A DNA stretch of 64,000 nt from a candidate division TA06 bacterium (GCA_016235665.1 JACRJI010000011.1:62001-126000); one strand, 5' to 3'; positions 42,640-52,503 are shown, counted from the first letter of the stretch. The notes: generated by a model not told the origin, from the letters alone. Numbers and translations: made by a program.

Positions 42640-43811
42640 TGAATACGATCTACTTTGACTGCCCCACCGGGGCCTCGGGCAACATGATCCTGGCCGGACT
42701 GATAGACGCCGGAGCCGGTTGGAAGAAAATAGAAAACTCATTGAAACGCCTGCCGGTCAAGGGCTGGAAGGTGGAACTGACCAAGGTGACCCGCCAGGGC
42801 TTAAGCGGATTGCACCTGGAAGTTATCCAGGGGCCGCAGCCCTGCCGCCATATAAAGGACATAGAGGGCATCATCAAAAAGGCCGGGCTGTCAGGCTTTG
42901 TCACGGAGAATTCCATCGCCATATTCACCAAACTGGCCGAAGCCGAGGCCAAGGTCCACCGTACTTCCATCGACAAGATACACTTTCACGAAGTGGGGGC
43001 GGTGGACGCCATCATAGACATCGTGGGCAGCTGCCTGGCGCTGGAAGACCTGGGGGCCAATAAAATATACTGCTCGGCCTTGAACGTGGGGCACGGCCAG
43101 GTCAAGTGCCAGCACGGCATTCTGCCTGTGCCGGCCCCGGCCACCGCCCAATTGCTGAAGACAGCGGCGGTCTATCAGAACGAACTAGCCGGCGAGCTGG
43201 TGACCCCCACCGGGGCGGCCATCATCACCCATTTTGCCGAAAGTTTCGGGCCGATGCCCCCAATGACCTTAAAATCTGTCGGAAGCGGAGCGGGCACCAG
43301 GGAACTGGCCCAGCCTAATCTTTTAAGGGTGATGGCGGGTGATTCATTGCCCGGCCGTAGATGCCCACACAACATCGTGCTGTTGGAAACCAACATCGAC
43401 GACCTGAACCCCCAGATATACCAGCATTTGATGGAAGATCTTTTCAGTCAGGGCGCGCTGGACGTATATTATACGCCCATCCAAATGAAGAAGAACCGCC
43501 CGGCGGTGATGCTGTCGGTGCTGACCAACCCGGAGTACGAGGCCCAGATGCTGGACACGATCTTTGCCGAGACCACCACCCTGGGCATCCGCCGCCGGGA
43601 GATGGAGAGATACACCCTGCCCCGGCAGGTTATAAAAGTAAAGACCGCCCATGGAGTTGTCTCCGGCAAAAAGGCTACTATGTACGACGGGTCACATAAG
43701 TTCATCCCGGAATACGAGGAATGCAAACAGATCGCCCAAAAAAGCGGCCAGCCCCTGATGAAGATAATTGAACTGGCCCGGGCGCAATTCATAAAGGACC
43801 AAAAGAAATAA
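42639..43811 (+). CDS. larC: Nickel-insertion protein LarC
   Basis: The 390-aa protein starts at the ATG at 42639, overlapping the larB stop by one base. The start NTIYFDCPTGASGNMILAGL, then KIHFHEVGAVDAIIDIVGS and PTGAAIITHF, are LarC signatures; the C-terminal part (LETNIDDLNPQIYQHLMEDL, TTTLGIRRREMERYTL) is in the same frame. In Lactobacillus larC is made from larC1/larC2 by frameshifting; here it is one uninterrupted ORF. It inserts nickel by a CTP-dependent cyclometallase reaction. No larA (lactate racemase) is in the window. Confidence 0.94.
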   Translation: MNTIYFDCPTGASGNMILAGLIDAGAGWKKIENSLKRLPVKGWKVELTKVTRQGLSGLHLEVIQGPQPCRHIKDIEGIIKKAGLSGFVTENSIAIFTKLAEAEAKVHRTSIDKIHFHEVGAVDAIIDIVGSCLALEDLGANKIYCSALNVGHGQVKCQHGILPVPAPATAQLLKTAAVYQNELAGELVTPTGAAIITHFAESFGPMPPMTLKSVGSGAGTRELAQPNLLRVMAGDSLPGRRCPHNIVLLETNIDDLNPQIYQHLMEDLFSQGALDVYYTPIQMKKNRPAVMLSVLTNPEYEAQMLDTIFAETTTLGIRRREMERYTLPRQVIKVKTAHGVVSGKKATMYDGSHKFIPEYEECKQIAQKSGQPLMKIIELARAQFIKDQKK

Positions 43812-43814
43812 CCT

Positions 43815-44714
43815 ATGGACATCACGCTAAAAAGACTGGGCTTAAAGCCCAAATTGTCAAAGGTCATCTGGGATTTTTTCATGATCACGGTGGGCTGCGC
43901 TCTGATGGCCCTTTCCTACGACCTGTTCCTGGTCCCCCATAAGATCGCCCCGGGCGGGGCGGCCGGGATCAGCACCATCCTGCATTATCTGTTCAAACTG
44001 CCGGTGGGGGTGGTGATCTTTGCCGTCAACATCCCGCTGTTCATCTGGGGGATGCTGGAGTTCGGCAAGAAGTTCGGGTTCCGCACCATCTATGCGGTGT
44101 TCGTCACTTCCTTTCTGACCGACTTTTTGCAAGCTGTGTTCCATTTTAAGGCGGCCACCCAGAACGCCATCCTGGCGGCGGTCTACGGGGCCATACTGCT
44201 GGGCATAGGGCTGGGGCTGGCCTTTAGGCACCAGGCCACCACCGGCGGCTCGGACATAGTGGCCCAGATCATTTCCAAGTATTCCAACGCCACCCCGGGC
44301 ATCGGCATCATCATGGTGGACTTCTTCATCATAGTGCTGGCCGGGCTGACCTTCCGCAGCGTGGACCTGGCCCTGTACGGCCTGATCACCCTGTACATCT
44401 CCAGCCGGATACTGGACGTGATACTTGAGGGCTGGTCGTACAACAAGGCGGCCTACATCATCTCCGACCAGCACCAGCTGATCCGGGGCGAGGTGGTGCT
44501 GGAGATGAACCGGGGCGGCACCATGTGGGTGGGCAAGGGATTTTACAAGGGCACCGAGCGCACCATCCTGTTCTGCGTGGTCAGCCGGAGGGAGCTGGTG
44601 CAGTTGAAGGAGATCGTAAGCCTGCTGGATCCCAAGGCCTTTATGGTGGTGACAGATGTCAAGGAGGTGCTGGGGCATGGGTTTACCTCTTGGAGCAAGG
44701 TAGCTGAAAACTAA
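43815..44714 (+). CDS. YitT-family membrane protein (DUF161 plus DUF2179)
   Basis: The 299-aa protein has five or more helices over about 15-210 with the family motif LVPHKIAPGGAAGISTIL and RHQATTGGSDIVAQII. The C-terminal DUF2179 domain (about 215-290) reads GTMWVGKGFYKGTERTILFC...KAFMVVTDVKEVLGHGFTSW. Function is unknown in spite of wide distribution. It starts 3 bp after larC, so it may be transcribed with the lar genes, though it is no known part of the pathway. Confidence 0.92.
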   Translation: MDITLKRLGLKPKLSKVIWDFFMITVGCALMALSYDLFLVPHKIAPGGAAGISTILHYLFKLPVGVVIFAVNIPLFIWGMLEFGKKFGFRTIYAVFVTSFLTDFLQAVFHFKAATQNAILAAVYGAILLGIGLGLAFRHQATTGGSDIVAQIISKYSNATPGIGIIMVDFFIIVLAGLTFRSVDLALYGLITLYISSRILDVILEGWSYNKAAYIISDQHQLIRGEVVLEMNRGGTMWVGKGFYKGTERTILFCVVSRRELVQLKEIVSLLDPKAFMVVTDVKEVLGHGFTSWSKVAEN

Positions 44715-44764
44715 CGACAAAAAATAACGATTCACCATTAACATTTTACAATTCACAGGTAAAA

Positions 44765-45760
44765 ATGAAAAGAATATTGACAGGAGACAGGCCTACCGGG
44801 CCTTTGCACATAGGACATTATTTTGGTTCACTGGTAGAACGGGTGAGACTGCAGGACCAGTACGAGACCTATGTCCTGATCGCCGACGTTCAGGCGTTGA
44901 CCGACAACTTTGACGACCCGCAAAAGGTCCACGACAACATCATAGAGGTCACTCTGGACTACCTGGCGGCGGGGATAGACCCCAACAAATCCACCATAGT
45001 CATCCAGTCCAAACTGCCGGCCATCGCCGACCTGACCATCTTCTTCATGAACCTGGTGACGGTGGCCCGGGTGGGGCGCAATCCCACGGTCAAGGAGGAG
45101 ATCAAGCAGAAGGGCTTTGGGGAATCTTTGCCCTTCGGGTTCTTTGCCTACCCCGTCTCCCAGGCGGCCGACATCCTGGCCTTCAACGCCGACCTGGTGC
45201 CCGTCGGGGACGACCAGCTGCCGATGATCGAGATGACCCGGGAGATCGCCCGCGACTTCAACCGGATCTACGGGCCGGTGTTCGTGGAGCCGGAGGCCAA
45301 GACCGGCAGTTTCGGGCGGATCAAGGGTTTGGACGGGAATTCCAAGATGAGCAAGTCGCTGAACAACGCCATAGACATCAAGGACAGCGCGGATGACACC
45401 GCCAAGAAGATCATGAGCGCCTACACCGACCCCACCAAGGCCCGCAAGGACGATCCCGGCCACCCGGACGGCTGCATGGTCTACGCCTATCACCAGATAT
45501 TCACTCCCGGCCACGCCGCCATCAAGGAAGAGTGTTTGAAGGGCGGGCGGGGCTGCGTGGTCTGCAAAAAGGAGCTGATAGCCAACATGAACGGCTATTT
45601 TGCCCCGATCCGCCAGAAGCGTTTGGAACTGGGGAATGACCTGGGTTATGTCAGGAACGTGCTGAAGCAGGGCATCATCAAGGGGCAGGAAGTGACAGGG
45701 GACATACTGGAAAAGGCCAAGACTGCCATGAAGATAGATTACCGGGACATACTGGGATGA
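44765..45760 (+). CDS. trpS: Tryptophanyl-tRNA synthetase
   Basis: The 331-aa class I synthetase has HIGH at GPLHIGHYFGSL (near 17) and KMSKS at NSKMSKSLNNAIDIK (near 198). The Trp-specific GRNPTVKEEI region and SQAADILAF...PVGDDQLPMIEMTRE are present. It charges tRNA-Trp. A standard length. The start has no strong ribosome site. Confidence 0.96.
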   Translation: MKRILTGDRPTGPLHIGHYFGSLVERVRLQDQYETYVLIADVQALTDNFDDPQKVHDNIIEVTLDYLAAGIDPNKSTIVIQSKLPAIADLTIFFMNLVTVARVGRNPTVKEEIKQKGFGESLPFGFFAYPVSQAADILAFNADLVPVGDDQLPMIEMTREIARDFNRIYGPVFVEPEAKTGSFGRIKGLDGNSKMSKSLNNAIDIKDSADDTAKKIMSAYTDPTKARKDDPGHPDGCMVYAYHQIFTPGHAAIKEECLKGGRGCVVCKKELIANMNGYFAPIRQKRLELGNDLGYVRNVLKQGIIKGQEVTGDILEKAKTAMKIDYRDILG

Positions 45761-45801
45761 ACTTGATTCCTAAACGCGGATTGTAACATCAGATTTATAC
45801 T

Positions 45802-46086
45802 ATGACGAAGTGGCCTTTTAATGACAAACCTAATACTGCTGTATTTACAACGAAAGATATTCTTGACTTCAAAGGTCATATATCTTTCGTTTGCCGAGAT
45901 TTGGATGACGGTGCATGGCAGTTTTTAACAGGGAAACAGGTGGATGAGAATGATGCTGCAATCGTTTCCCTGCAAGAGATATTGGAAATTGATCCGACCC
46001 TTATAGATATTCTTGATTTACCCATTGGGTGGAAAGCAGTGAGAAATAAGAACAATGCTGATTGGCAGCGTTCGCCAAACAATTAA
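45802..46086 (+). CDS. Small DUF2185-like protein
   Basis: The 94-aa protein has HISFVCRDLDDGAWQFLTGK near the middle, then DDAAIVSLQEIL-like text (NDAAIVSLQEILEIDPTLID) and IGWKAVRNKNNADWQR. The 'discrete Trp plus phenylalanine' pattern resembles DUF2185/Imm33-type immunity-like proteins. The match is from memory and weak. The gene is AT-rich compared with its flanks and has no partner toxin nearby. Confidence 0.6.
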   Translation: MTKWPFNDKPNTAVFTTKDILDFKGHISFVCRDLDDGAWQFLTGKQVDENDAAIVSLQEILEIDPTLIDILDLPIGWKAVRNKNNADWQRSPNN

Positions 46087-46117
46087 TAGAGTTAAGTAAG
46101 TAAAAGGAGATATAATC

Positions 46118-47569
46118 TTGAAAGACCTAGCACAACACGCCCTGAACGTGGCCGAGGTGGCCGGGGCCACCTACGCCGACATCCGCATAATCAACGAAGA
46201 CTCCGAGCGGGTGGAGGTCAAGGACGGCCAGGTGGGCAGCATCAACCGGGGAACCTCCGGGGGCTTTGGCATCCGGGTGATAGCCAACGGGGCCTGGGGC
46301 TTTGCCTCCAGCCCCAAAATAGACAAAGCCGAGATCGAGCGGGTGGCCAGGCTGGCCGTCAAGGTGGCCAAGGCCAGCGCCCTGCTTAAGGTCCGTGACC
46401 TGGAACTGGCCCCGGTGGAGAAGTACATTGACAAGTACGTCACTCCCCACAAAAAGAATCCGCTGGAAGTGCCTCTGGAGGAGAAGATCGCCATGCTGCT
46501 CAAGACCGATGAGATCATGCGGAAGGTGAAGGGCGTCAACATCACCGAATCCCAGATCGCGTCCTGGGTGGAGGACCAGTTGTTCGCCTCCACCATCGGC
46601 TCGGTGATAGACCAAAGGATAGTGCAGTGCGGCGGGGGATACACCGCCACCGCCATCAAGGACGGCGACGTGCAATACCGTTCCTATCCCTGCTCCCACG
46701 ACGGGCAGTGGGAATCCAACGGCTACGAGATGATCGAGGCCCTGGACTTTCCCGGGCACGCTCAACAGGCGGCCGAGGAGGCAGTGGCCCTGCTGTCGGC
46801 CGTGCAGTGCCCCTCCGGCGAGAAGGACATCATTTTAGAGGGCTCCCAGCTTTCCCTGCAGATCCACGAATCCGTCGGACATCCCCTGGAGCTGGACCGG
46901 GTGTTCGGCAGCGAGGCCAACTATGCCGGGACCAGCTTCGCCACCACCGACAACCTGGATAAGCTTAAGTACGGTTCGGATATCGTCAACATCACCAGCG
47001 ATCCCGCCTGCCCCATGGGGCTGGGCAGCTTCGGATACGACGACGAGGGCGTCAAGGCCCGGAAGCACGACCTGATCCGGAGCGGTCTGCTGGTCAAATA
47101 TCTGTCCTCACGCGAGACCGCACAGAAGATCGGCAAGATATCCACCGGGGCCATGCGGGCCGACGGCTGGGGCAACATGCCCATCGTCCGGATGACCTGC
47201 ATCAACCTGGAACCGGGCACCAAGCCGCTGGAACAGATCATCTCCGAGACCGAGGACGGCATCTACATGGCCACCAACAAGAGCTTCTCCATCGACGACC
47301 GGCGCTCCAACTTCCAGTTCGGCACCGAGATCGCCTGGGAGATCAAGAAGGGCAAGCTGGGGCAGATGCTGAAGAACGCCACTTACACCGGTTTTACCCC
47401 GCAGTTCTGGAACGCCTGCGACGCCATCGCCGGGCCCGGGGACTGGAAGATCTGGGGCACCGCCAACTGCGGCAAGGGGGAGCCGGGGCAGACCGCCCGG
47501 ACCGCCCAGGGCTGCTCGCCGTCAAGGTTCCGCAAGATCAAGGTCGGCGTGGTGCCGGGGAAAAAGTAG
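46118..47569 (+). CDS. tldD: Metalloprotease TldD
   Basis: The 483-aa protein has the zinc motif His250-Glu251-x3-His255 in LQIHESVGHPLELDRVFG, plus NYAGTSFATTD and the end GSPGDWKIWGT-like text typical of TldD. TldD works with TldE as a heterodimeric protease that trims RiPP precursors and unfolded peptides. The start is a TTG with a strong AAAAGGAGA site 9 bp upstream; no ATG fits better. tldE follows after 90 bp. Confidence 0.94.
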   Translation: MKDLAQHALNVAEVAGATYADIRIINEDSERVEVKDGQVGSINRGTSGGFGIRVIANGAWGFASSPKIDKAEIERVARLAVKVAKASALLKVRDLELAPVEKYIDKYVTPHKKNPLEVPLEEKIAMLLKTDEIMRKVKGVNITESQIASWVEDQLFASTIGSVIDQRIVQCGGGYTATAIKDGDVQYRSYPCSHDGQWESNGYEMIEALDFPGHAQQAAEEAVALLSAVQCPSGEKDIILEGSQLSLQIHESVGHPLELDRVFGSEANYAGTSFATTDNLDKLKYGSDIVNITSDPACPMGLGSFGYDDEGVKARKHDLIRSGLLVKYLSSRETAQKIGKISTGAMRADGWGNMPIVRMTCINLEPGTKPLEQIISETEDGIYMATNKSFSIDDRRSNFQFGTEIAWEIKKGKLGQMLKNATYTGFTPQFWNACDAIAGPGDWKIWGTANCGKGEPGQTARTAQGCSPSRFRKIKVGVVPGKK

Positions 47570-47659
47570 CGGCCCTATATCGACACTGATGGACACTGGC
47601 GGTGAACATGCAGTGAACACAGTCTCAAAAAAACTAAAAATCATTTGAACGGAAATAAA

Positions 47660-48988
47660 ATGTTGATAGATAAAAACCAGGCCCACGACATCTGCAAAAG
47701 GGCGTTGTCCTTTGCCAAAGAAGGCCAGGCCGAAGTGATCCTGACCCAGACGGCCAGCCCGCTGACCAGGATCGCCAACAACACCATCCATCAGAACGTG
47801 GAGACCTCGGATATCAGTATCTCCCTGCGGGTGGATCTCGATGATCGCTCCGGCCGCTCCACTACTAACCAGTTCGATGATGAATCGCTGAAGAATCTGG
47901 CCAAACAGGCATTGCTATCGGCCAAGGCTGTTACCAGCAAACAGGAGCTTCCGTCGATGATGGGACCGCAGCAATACCGTGAGATCCCGGCCTTTGACCA
48001 GAGCTCGGCCTTCATGGAGCCGGAGCAGAGGGCGGAGATGGTGCTTAAGGCGGTAAAGCTGGCCCGACAGGAAAAAGTGGAGTTGGCCGGGCTGGTCAAC
48101 AACACACTTTATGCCACCGCCATGGCCAACAGCCAGGGGTTGTTCGCCTACCATAACATGAGCACCCTGCGGATGGAGATCACCGCCCGTTCCGGCATCA
48201 CTGCCGGACGGTTTGCCCGGACGGCGCGCAAAGCAGGCGAGATCGACCCGGAGCAGATCGCAGCCATCGCCATCAAAAAGTGCCTGGGCGGGCTCAACGC
48301 CAAGGCGCTGGAGCCGGGCGAGTACACCGTCATCTTGGAGCCGGAGGCGGTGACCACTCCGCTGATGTTCCTGTCTTATCTGTCGTTCGGCGCCCAGGCG
48401 GTACAGGAGAACCTGAGCTGCCTGTCCGGCAAGCTGGGGCAGAAGCTGATGGGGGAGAACATCACCATAACCGAAGATGCCTATCACCCGCTGGCGGTAT
48501 GGGCCGAGCCGTTCGATTCCGAGGGCATGCCCAAGCGGAAAGTGACCATCATCGAAAAGGGCGTGGCCAAAGGACCGGTGTACGACCTTAAGACGGCGGC
48601 CAAGGATAAAACCGAGACCACTGGCCACGGCCTGCCCCAGCCCAACACCTGGGGCCCGATGCCCAGAAACCTGATCCTGGAGGGCGGTAGCTCTTCCCTG
48701 GAGGACCTCATCAAGTCCACCAAGCGCGGGGTGCTGGTGACCAGATTCTGGTACAACCGGGTGGTGGACCGCAAGATCCCCATTATCACCGGGATGACAA
48801 GGGACGGCACCTTCCTGATCGAGGACGGCAAAGTGTCCTGTGGGGTCAAGAATATGAGGTTCAACCAGGACTTGGTGGAGTTCTTCAATAACGTGGAGAC
48901 GCTGGGCGTGCCGGAGAGCCAGGAGAATATGGTGGTTCCGCCGCTTAAGGTCAATAATTTCCATTTTACCGGGCTGACCGAGGCCTAA
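47660..48988 (+). CDS. tldE: TldE/PmbA-family partner protease subunit
   Basis: The 442-aa protein is a paralogue of TldD without the HExxxH motif, as expected for TldE. Typical text: AAKDKTETTGHGLPQPNTWGP, GVLVTRFWYNRVVDRKIPIITGMTRDGTFLIEDGKV. I start at the ATG at 47660 and not at a TTG 15 bp upstream. Together with tldD it should form the periplasm-independent cytoplasmic protease. No RiPP precursor gene was found nearby. Confidence 0.9.
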   Translation: MLIDKNQAHDICKRALSFAKEGQAEVILTQTASPLTRIANNTIHQNVETSDISISLRVDLDDRSGRSTTNQFDDESLKNLAKQALLSAKAVTSKQELPSMMGPQQYREIPAFDQSSAFMEPEQRAEMVLKAVKLARQEKVELAGLVNNTLYATAMANSQGLFAYHNMSTLRMEITARSGITAGRFARTARKAGEIDPEQIAAIAIKKCLGGLNAKALEPGEYTVILEPEAVTTPLMFLSYLSFGAQAVQENLSCLSGKLGQKLMGENITITEDAYHPLAVWAEPFDSEGMPKRKVTIIEKGVAKGPVYDLKTAAKDKTETTGHGLPQPNTWGPMPRNLILEGGSSSLEDLIKSTKRGVLVTRFWYNRVVDRKIPIITGMTRDGTFLIEDGKVSCGVKNMRFNQDLVEFFNNVETLGVPESQENMVVPPLKVNNFHFTGLTEA

Positions 48989-48994
48989 GCACAG

Positions 48995-49045
48995 GATGTA
49001 ATTTTTAACCGCAAAGACGCAAAGAACGCTAAGCGGTTTAATCAA
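48995..49045 (+). repeat. Dispersed repeat after tldE
   Basis: AACCGCAAAGACGCAAAGAA and CGCTAAGCGGTTTAAT form an imperfect dyad of the same type as 38196-38340. Confidence 0.6.
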
Positions 49046-49060
49046 TGTGAGAAAACAGCA

Positions 49061-49957
49061 ATGACCAAATCAACAAAATATGACGCAGGACGGATAATGA
49101 TCCGCCCGGCCCGGCCCTCGGACAAGGCGGTGGTGCTTGACTTCTGCAAGCATACCTTTGGCCGCTGGGGCGACTACATGCCCCATGTCTGGGACGAGTG
49201 GGTAAAGACCAAGGGCGGGCTGTTCTTCGCAGCCACGATGGATGACAGGCCGGTCGGCGTGGGCAAGATCACCATCCACCGGCCGGGCGAGCTGTGGCTG
49301 GAGGGCTTAAGGGTGGACCCCAAGTACCGGGGGCACGGCATCGGCCGCATCATACAGGACTACACCTGGAAGAAGGCCATGAGCCTGAAACCCCGTTTCA
49401 TACGATATGCCACCGGCTCCTACAACAAGATCTCCCAGCACTTGGGCGGGTCCAAGGGCATGAAGATCGTGGCTGAGTTCGACGAATACGTGGCAAAATT
49501 ACCCAAGGCAGTTGAAACTTACCTGGTCCCCGCCCGGGCAGATGAGTGCATAGAATATTTAGAGCTTTTCAACCGCGATCGCCAGGCCAAACATTGGAAA
49601 GGATTGTATCTGGACAGCTGGTCAGCCAGGACCTTTGACCAGCAGGCACTGGAAGGCTTGATCAAACAAAAAAGAGTTTACGGGTATTATGACCAACGGG
49701 GGCTGGCCGGAGCTTTGGTGATACTGCAGTCCAAGGACAAGAAGTTCTACAACTACTGTCGTTCTGCGGCGCTTGATCCCAAGACATTCAAGACCGTCCT
49801 TAAGGAGGGCCGGAAACTGGGGCATCTGCTGGGGGCCAAAAAGACCGAGATGCATCTGCCCAAAACGCCGTGGTTCCGGAGCATCGTCAAGGGAACAGGC
49901 TGGAAGAAGGCCATGCCGATATGGATGGTGATACTGGAGTGGGCCAGGAAACGGTAA
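49061..49957 (+). CDS. GNAT-family N-acetyltransferase
   Basis: The 298-aa protein has an N-terminal GNAT domain with the acetyl-CoA loop LRVDPKYRGHGIGRIIQDY (about 85-103). The rest of the molecule (about 150-298) is a second, GNAT-like half of the kind found in double-domain acetyltransferases. The substrate is unknown. The start ATG at 49061 lies close to a repeat; an internal ATG (49097, IRPARPSDKAVV) is an alternative. It ends about 87 bp before the phosphorylase gene. Confidence 0.85.
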   Translation: MTKSTKYDAGRIMIRPARPSDKAVVLDFCKHTFGRWGDYMPHVWDEWVKTKGGLFFAATMDDRPVGVGKITIHRPGELWLEGLRVDPKYRGHGIGRIIQDYTWKKAMSLKPRFIRYATGSYNKISQHLGGSKGMKIVAEFDEYVAKLPKAVETYLVPARADECIEYLELFNRDRQAKHWKGLYLDSWSARTFDQQALEGLIKQKRVYGYYDQRGLAGALVILQSKDKKFYNYCRSAALDPKTFKTVLKEGRKLGHLLGAKKTEMHLPKTPWFRSIVKGTGWKKAMPIWMVILEWARKR

Positions 49958-50043
49958 TTCCCCACGAAAACCAGATCAAAATATTTCGTGCATCCTTCGG
50001 CCCGCCAAGGCGGACTCAGGACAAGTTTATCGGGAGAGGTAAT

Positions 50044-51348
50044 ATGACCCCTTATGAGATAATCTATAAAAAACGCAACGGCGGTGAACTCTCGGCCTCC
50101 GAGATAAAATGGTTCATCGCCAGTTACACATCCGGGGCCATACCGGACTACCAGACCTCGGCCCTGCTGATGGCCATATTCCTGAAAGGCATGACCCCGC
50201 AGGAGACCACCGAGCTGGCCATGGCCATGATGAACTCCGGACGGGTGTTCGACCTGTCCGACATTCCCGGTATCAAGGTGGACAAGCATTCCACCGGCGG
50301 GGTGGGGGACAAGGTCTCCATAATCTTAGCGCCGATGGTGGCGGCGGCCGGGGTGCCGGTGCCGATGGTCTCCGGGCGGGGCCTGGGCCACACCGGCGGG
50401 ACGCTGGACAAGCTGGAATCCATCCCCGGTTTCCGCACCAACCTGTCTTACGACGAGTTCCGCCACACTTTGGCCCGGATTGGGCTGGCCATGATGGGTC
50501 AGACACCCGACCTGGCCCCGGCCGACAAGAAGCTCTACGCCCTGCGCGACGTCACCGCCACGGTTGACTGCGTCCCGCTGATAGCCGCCAGCATCATGTC
50601 CAAGAAGCTGGCCGAGGGCGCCGACGGGCTGGTGCTGGATGTCAAGACCGGCAGCGGGGCCTTCATGCAGAAGCACCAGGACGCCTTGGAGCTAACAAAG
50701 ACCATGACGGCCATCGGACAGGGGATGGGCAAAAAGATGAAGGCCCTGATCACCGACATGAACCAGCCGCTGGGCCGGGCGGTGGGCAATGCGCTGGAGA
50801 TCGAAGAATGCGTGGAATGTCTTAAGGGCAATGGCCCCGAAGACCTGATGGAGTTGACCTATGCCTTGGGCGCCGAGATGCTGGTGATGGGCGAACGGGC
50901 CAACGACGTGGAATCCGGCAAGAGGATCCTTGAACAGATCGTCTCCTCAGGCCAAGGTCTTGATAAATTCAGGGAAATGGTGGCGGCCCATGGCGGGGAG
51001 GTCAAAGTTGCCGATGACTATAAGAAAGTACTGCCCCAGGCCAAATATGTCATCGAAGCCAAGGCAGAGAAGTCAGGATACATCTTTTCCATGGACAACC
51101 GCGAAGTGGGAATGATCGGGGTCTTTCTGGGCTGCGGCCGGCTGAAGATGGACGATGTGATCGATCCCTCTGCCGGGTTCATCTTTGAACGCAGGGTAGG
51201 TGGCCAGGTAAAAGCCGGGGATACCATGGTCAAAGTGCTCTGCAATGATGAGCAGAAGGGACGGGAAGCGGCCCGGCGGCTTCAGGGATGCATTAAGATA
51301 TCAGACAATAAACCAGAAGCAGTTAAGTTAATAAAAGACATAATATAA
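50044..51348 (+). CDS. pdp: Pyrimidine-nucleoside phosphorylase (thymidine phosphorylase family)
   Basis: The 434-aa length equals Bacillus Pdp. I start at the ATG at 50044 after GGGAGAGGT; an earlier in-frame codon lies in the GNAT gene. Motifs: KHSTGGVGDKVSIILAPMVAA (phosphate-binding, about 80-100), SGRGLGHTGGTLDKLESIPG, and DVKTGSGAFM. It splits uridine, thymidine or deoxyuridine with phosphate to base and (deoxy)ribose-1-phosphate. The protein fits Pdp or DeoA; I favour Pdp by length. Confidence 0.93.
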   Translation: MTPYEIIYKKRNGGELSASEIKWFIASYTSGAIPDYQTSALLMAIFLKGMTPQETTELAMAMMNSGRVFDLSDIPGIKVDKHSTGGVGDKVSIILAPMVAAAGVPVPMVSGRGLGHTGGTLDKLESIPGFRTNLSYDEFRHTLARIGLAMMGQTPDLAPADKKLYALRDVTATVDCVPLIAASIMSKKLAEGADGLVLDVKTGSGAFMQKHQDALELTKTMTAIGQGMGKKMKALITDMNQPLGRAVGNALEIEECVECLKGNGPEDLMELTYALGAEMLVMGERANDVESGKRILEQIVSSGQGLDKFREMVAAHGGEVKVADDYKKVLPQAKYVIEAKAEKSGYIFSMDNREVGMIGVFLGCGRLKMDDVIDPSAGFIFERRVGGQVKAGDTMVKVLCNDEQKGREAARRLQGCIKISDNKPEAVKLIKDII

Positions 51349-51361
51349 GCAGGACAAAATA

Positions 51362-52135
51362 ATGCAAAACTTTAGCAACAAAATAGTACTCATTACCGGG
51401 GCTTCCAGCGGGATCGGGCAGGCCTCGGCGGTGGAGTTTGCCAAACTTGGCGCTAAGCTGGTCCTGGCCGCCCGGCGCAAAGACCGCCTTGATCAACTGG
51501 CCGCTCGACTGATCAAAGAATACAAGATCGAAGTTCTCACCATAGCACTTGATGTCAGAAACCAGAAGGACGTCCAGAAGGCCATTGACGAACTTCCAAT
51601 CGAGTGGGCTAACATCGACATCCTGCTGAACAACGCCGGGCTGTCCCGGGGGCTGGAGAAGATCCAGGAAGGCGTCATTCAGAACTGGGAGGAGATGATA
51701 GACACCAACGTCAAGGGCCTGCTCTATGTCACCCGGGCGGTGATGCCGGGGATGGTGCAGAGGAACTCCGGCCACATCGTCAACATCGGCTCCATCGCCG
51801 GGCACGAGGTCTATCCGGCCGGCAACGTCTACAACGCCACCAAGCACGCGGTAAAGGCCCTGAACAAGGCCATGAGGATGGACGCCTTCGGCACCAGTAT
51901 CCGGGTCACCAGCGTTGATCCCGGCTTCGCCGAGACCGAGTTCTCGGTTGTCCGCTTCCACGGCGACCAGCAGCGGGCGGACAAGGTCTACCAGGGGATG
52001 ACGCCCCTAAGGCCGGAGGACATCGCGGATGCAGTGGTCTGGGCCTGCTCCCGGCCGGCCCACGTCAACATCGAGGACATCATCATCATGCCCACCGACC
52101 AGGCGGCGGTAAGCATGGTCAACAGAAAACAGTAA
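51362..52135 (+). CDS. Short-chain dehydrogenase/reductase (YdfG-like)
   Basis: The 257-aa protein has the cofactor motif TGASSGIGQASAVEFA (about 10-25), NNAGLSRG, and the catalytic Ser in GSIAGHEVYPAG with YNATKHAVK. Arg residues at the end of the second strand (AARRKDR) predict NADP preference. It is close to YdfG-type 3-hydroxy-acid dehydrogenases; the substrate is unsettled. It starts 13 bp after the phosphorylase stop. Confidence 0.92.
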   Translation: MQNFSNKIVLITGASSGIGQASAVEFAKLGAKLVLAARRKDRLDQLAARLIKEYKIEVLTIALDVRNQKDVQKAIDELPIEWANIDILLNNAGLSRGLEKIQEGVIQNWEEMIDTNVKGLLYVTRAVMPGMVQRNSGHIVNIGSIAGHEVYPAGNVYNATKHAVKALNKAMRMDAFGTSIRVTSVDPGFAETEFSVVRFHGDQQRADKVYQGMTPLRPEDIADAVVWACSRPAHVNIEDIIIMPTDQAAVSMVNRKQ

Positions 52136-52339
52136 GAAGTGCTTATGTATATTGCTCAGGAACCTTTATCCGCAGATTAACGCAGATAATATCTGTTCAA
52201 CTTTTACCAAAGCAGAGTAACTTGACTAGAAGAATCTGCGAAAATCTGTGAAAGCGTTCGACTGAGCTCACGCCGAAGTCTGCGGATAGATAACTTTGGT
52301 GTATGTCCCTGAGCTAATTTGATAGACGTTCAGTAAAAT
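52136..52339 (+). repeat. Non-coding stretch with CAG-type dispersed repeats
   Basis: This part holds CCGCAGATTAACGCAGATAA and its inverted partner AATCTGCGAAAATCTGTGAA, then CGACTGAGCTCACGCCGAAG. No ORF or RNA is evident before the promoter at 52340. Confidence 0.6.
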
Positions 52340-52368
52340 TTGACAGAAAACCTGATTTCTGATATAAT
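52340..52368 (+). promoter_or_regulatory. Perfect consensus sigma-70 promoter
   Basis: TTGACA (52340-52345), exactly 17 bp, TATAAT (52363-52368). It is the best promoter in the window, 255 bp ahead of the P5C dehydrogenase gene, and it drives the leader RNA described next. Confidence 0.85.
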
Positions 52369-52503
52369 TCCATAAATGTTCTCCGATCCCGTTGTCCTAA
52401 AGCAGAGATGCCACGGATCCCGGGACGGTTCCGCTGAAAAGCGGACAAGGGTGGGGCTGGAAACGGCTTTGCCTCCCGTATTTGGAAAGGAGAGGTGGTC
52501 AAG

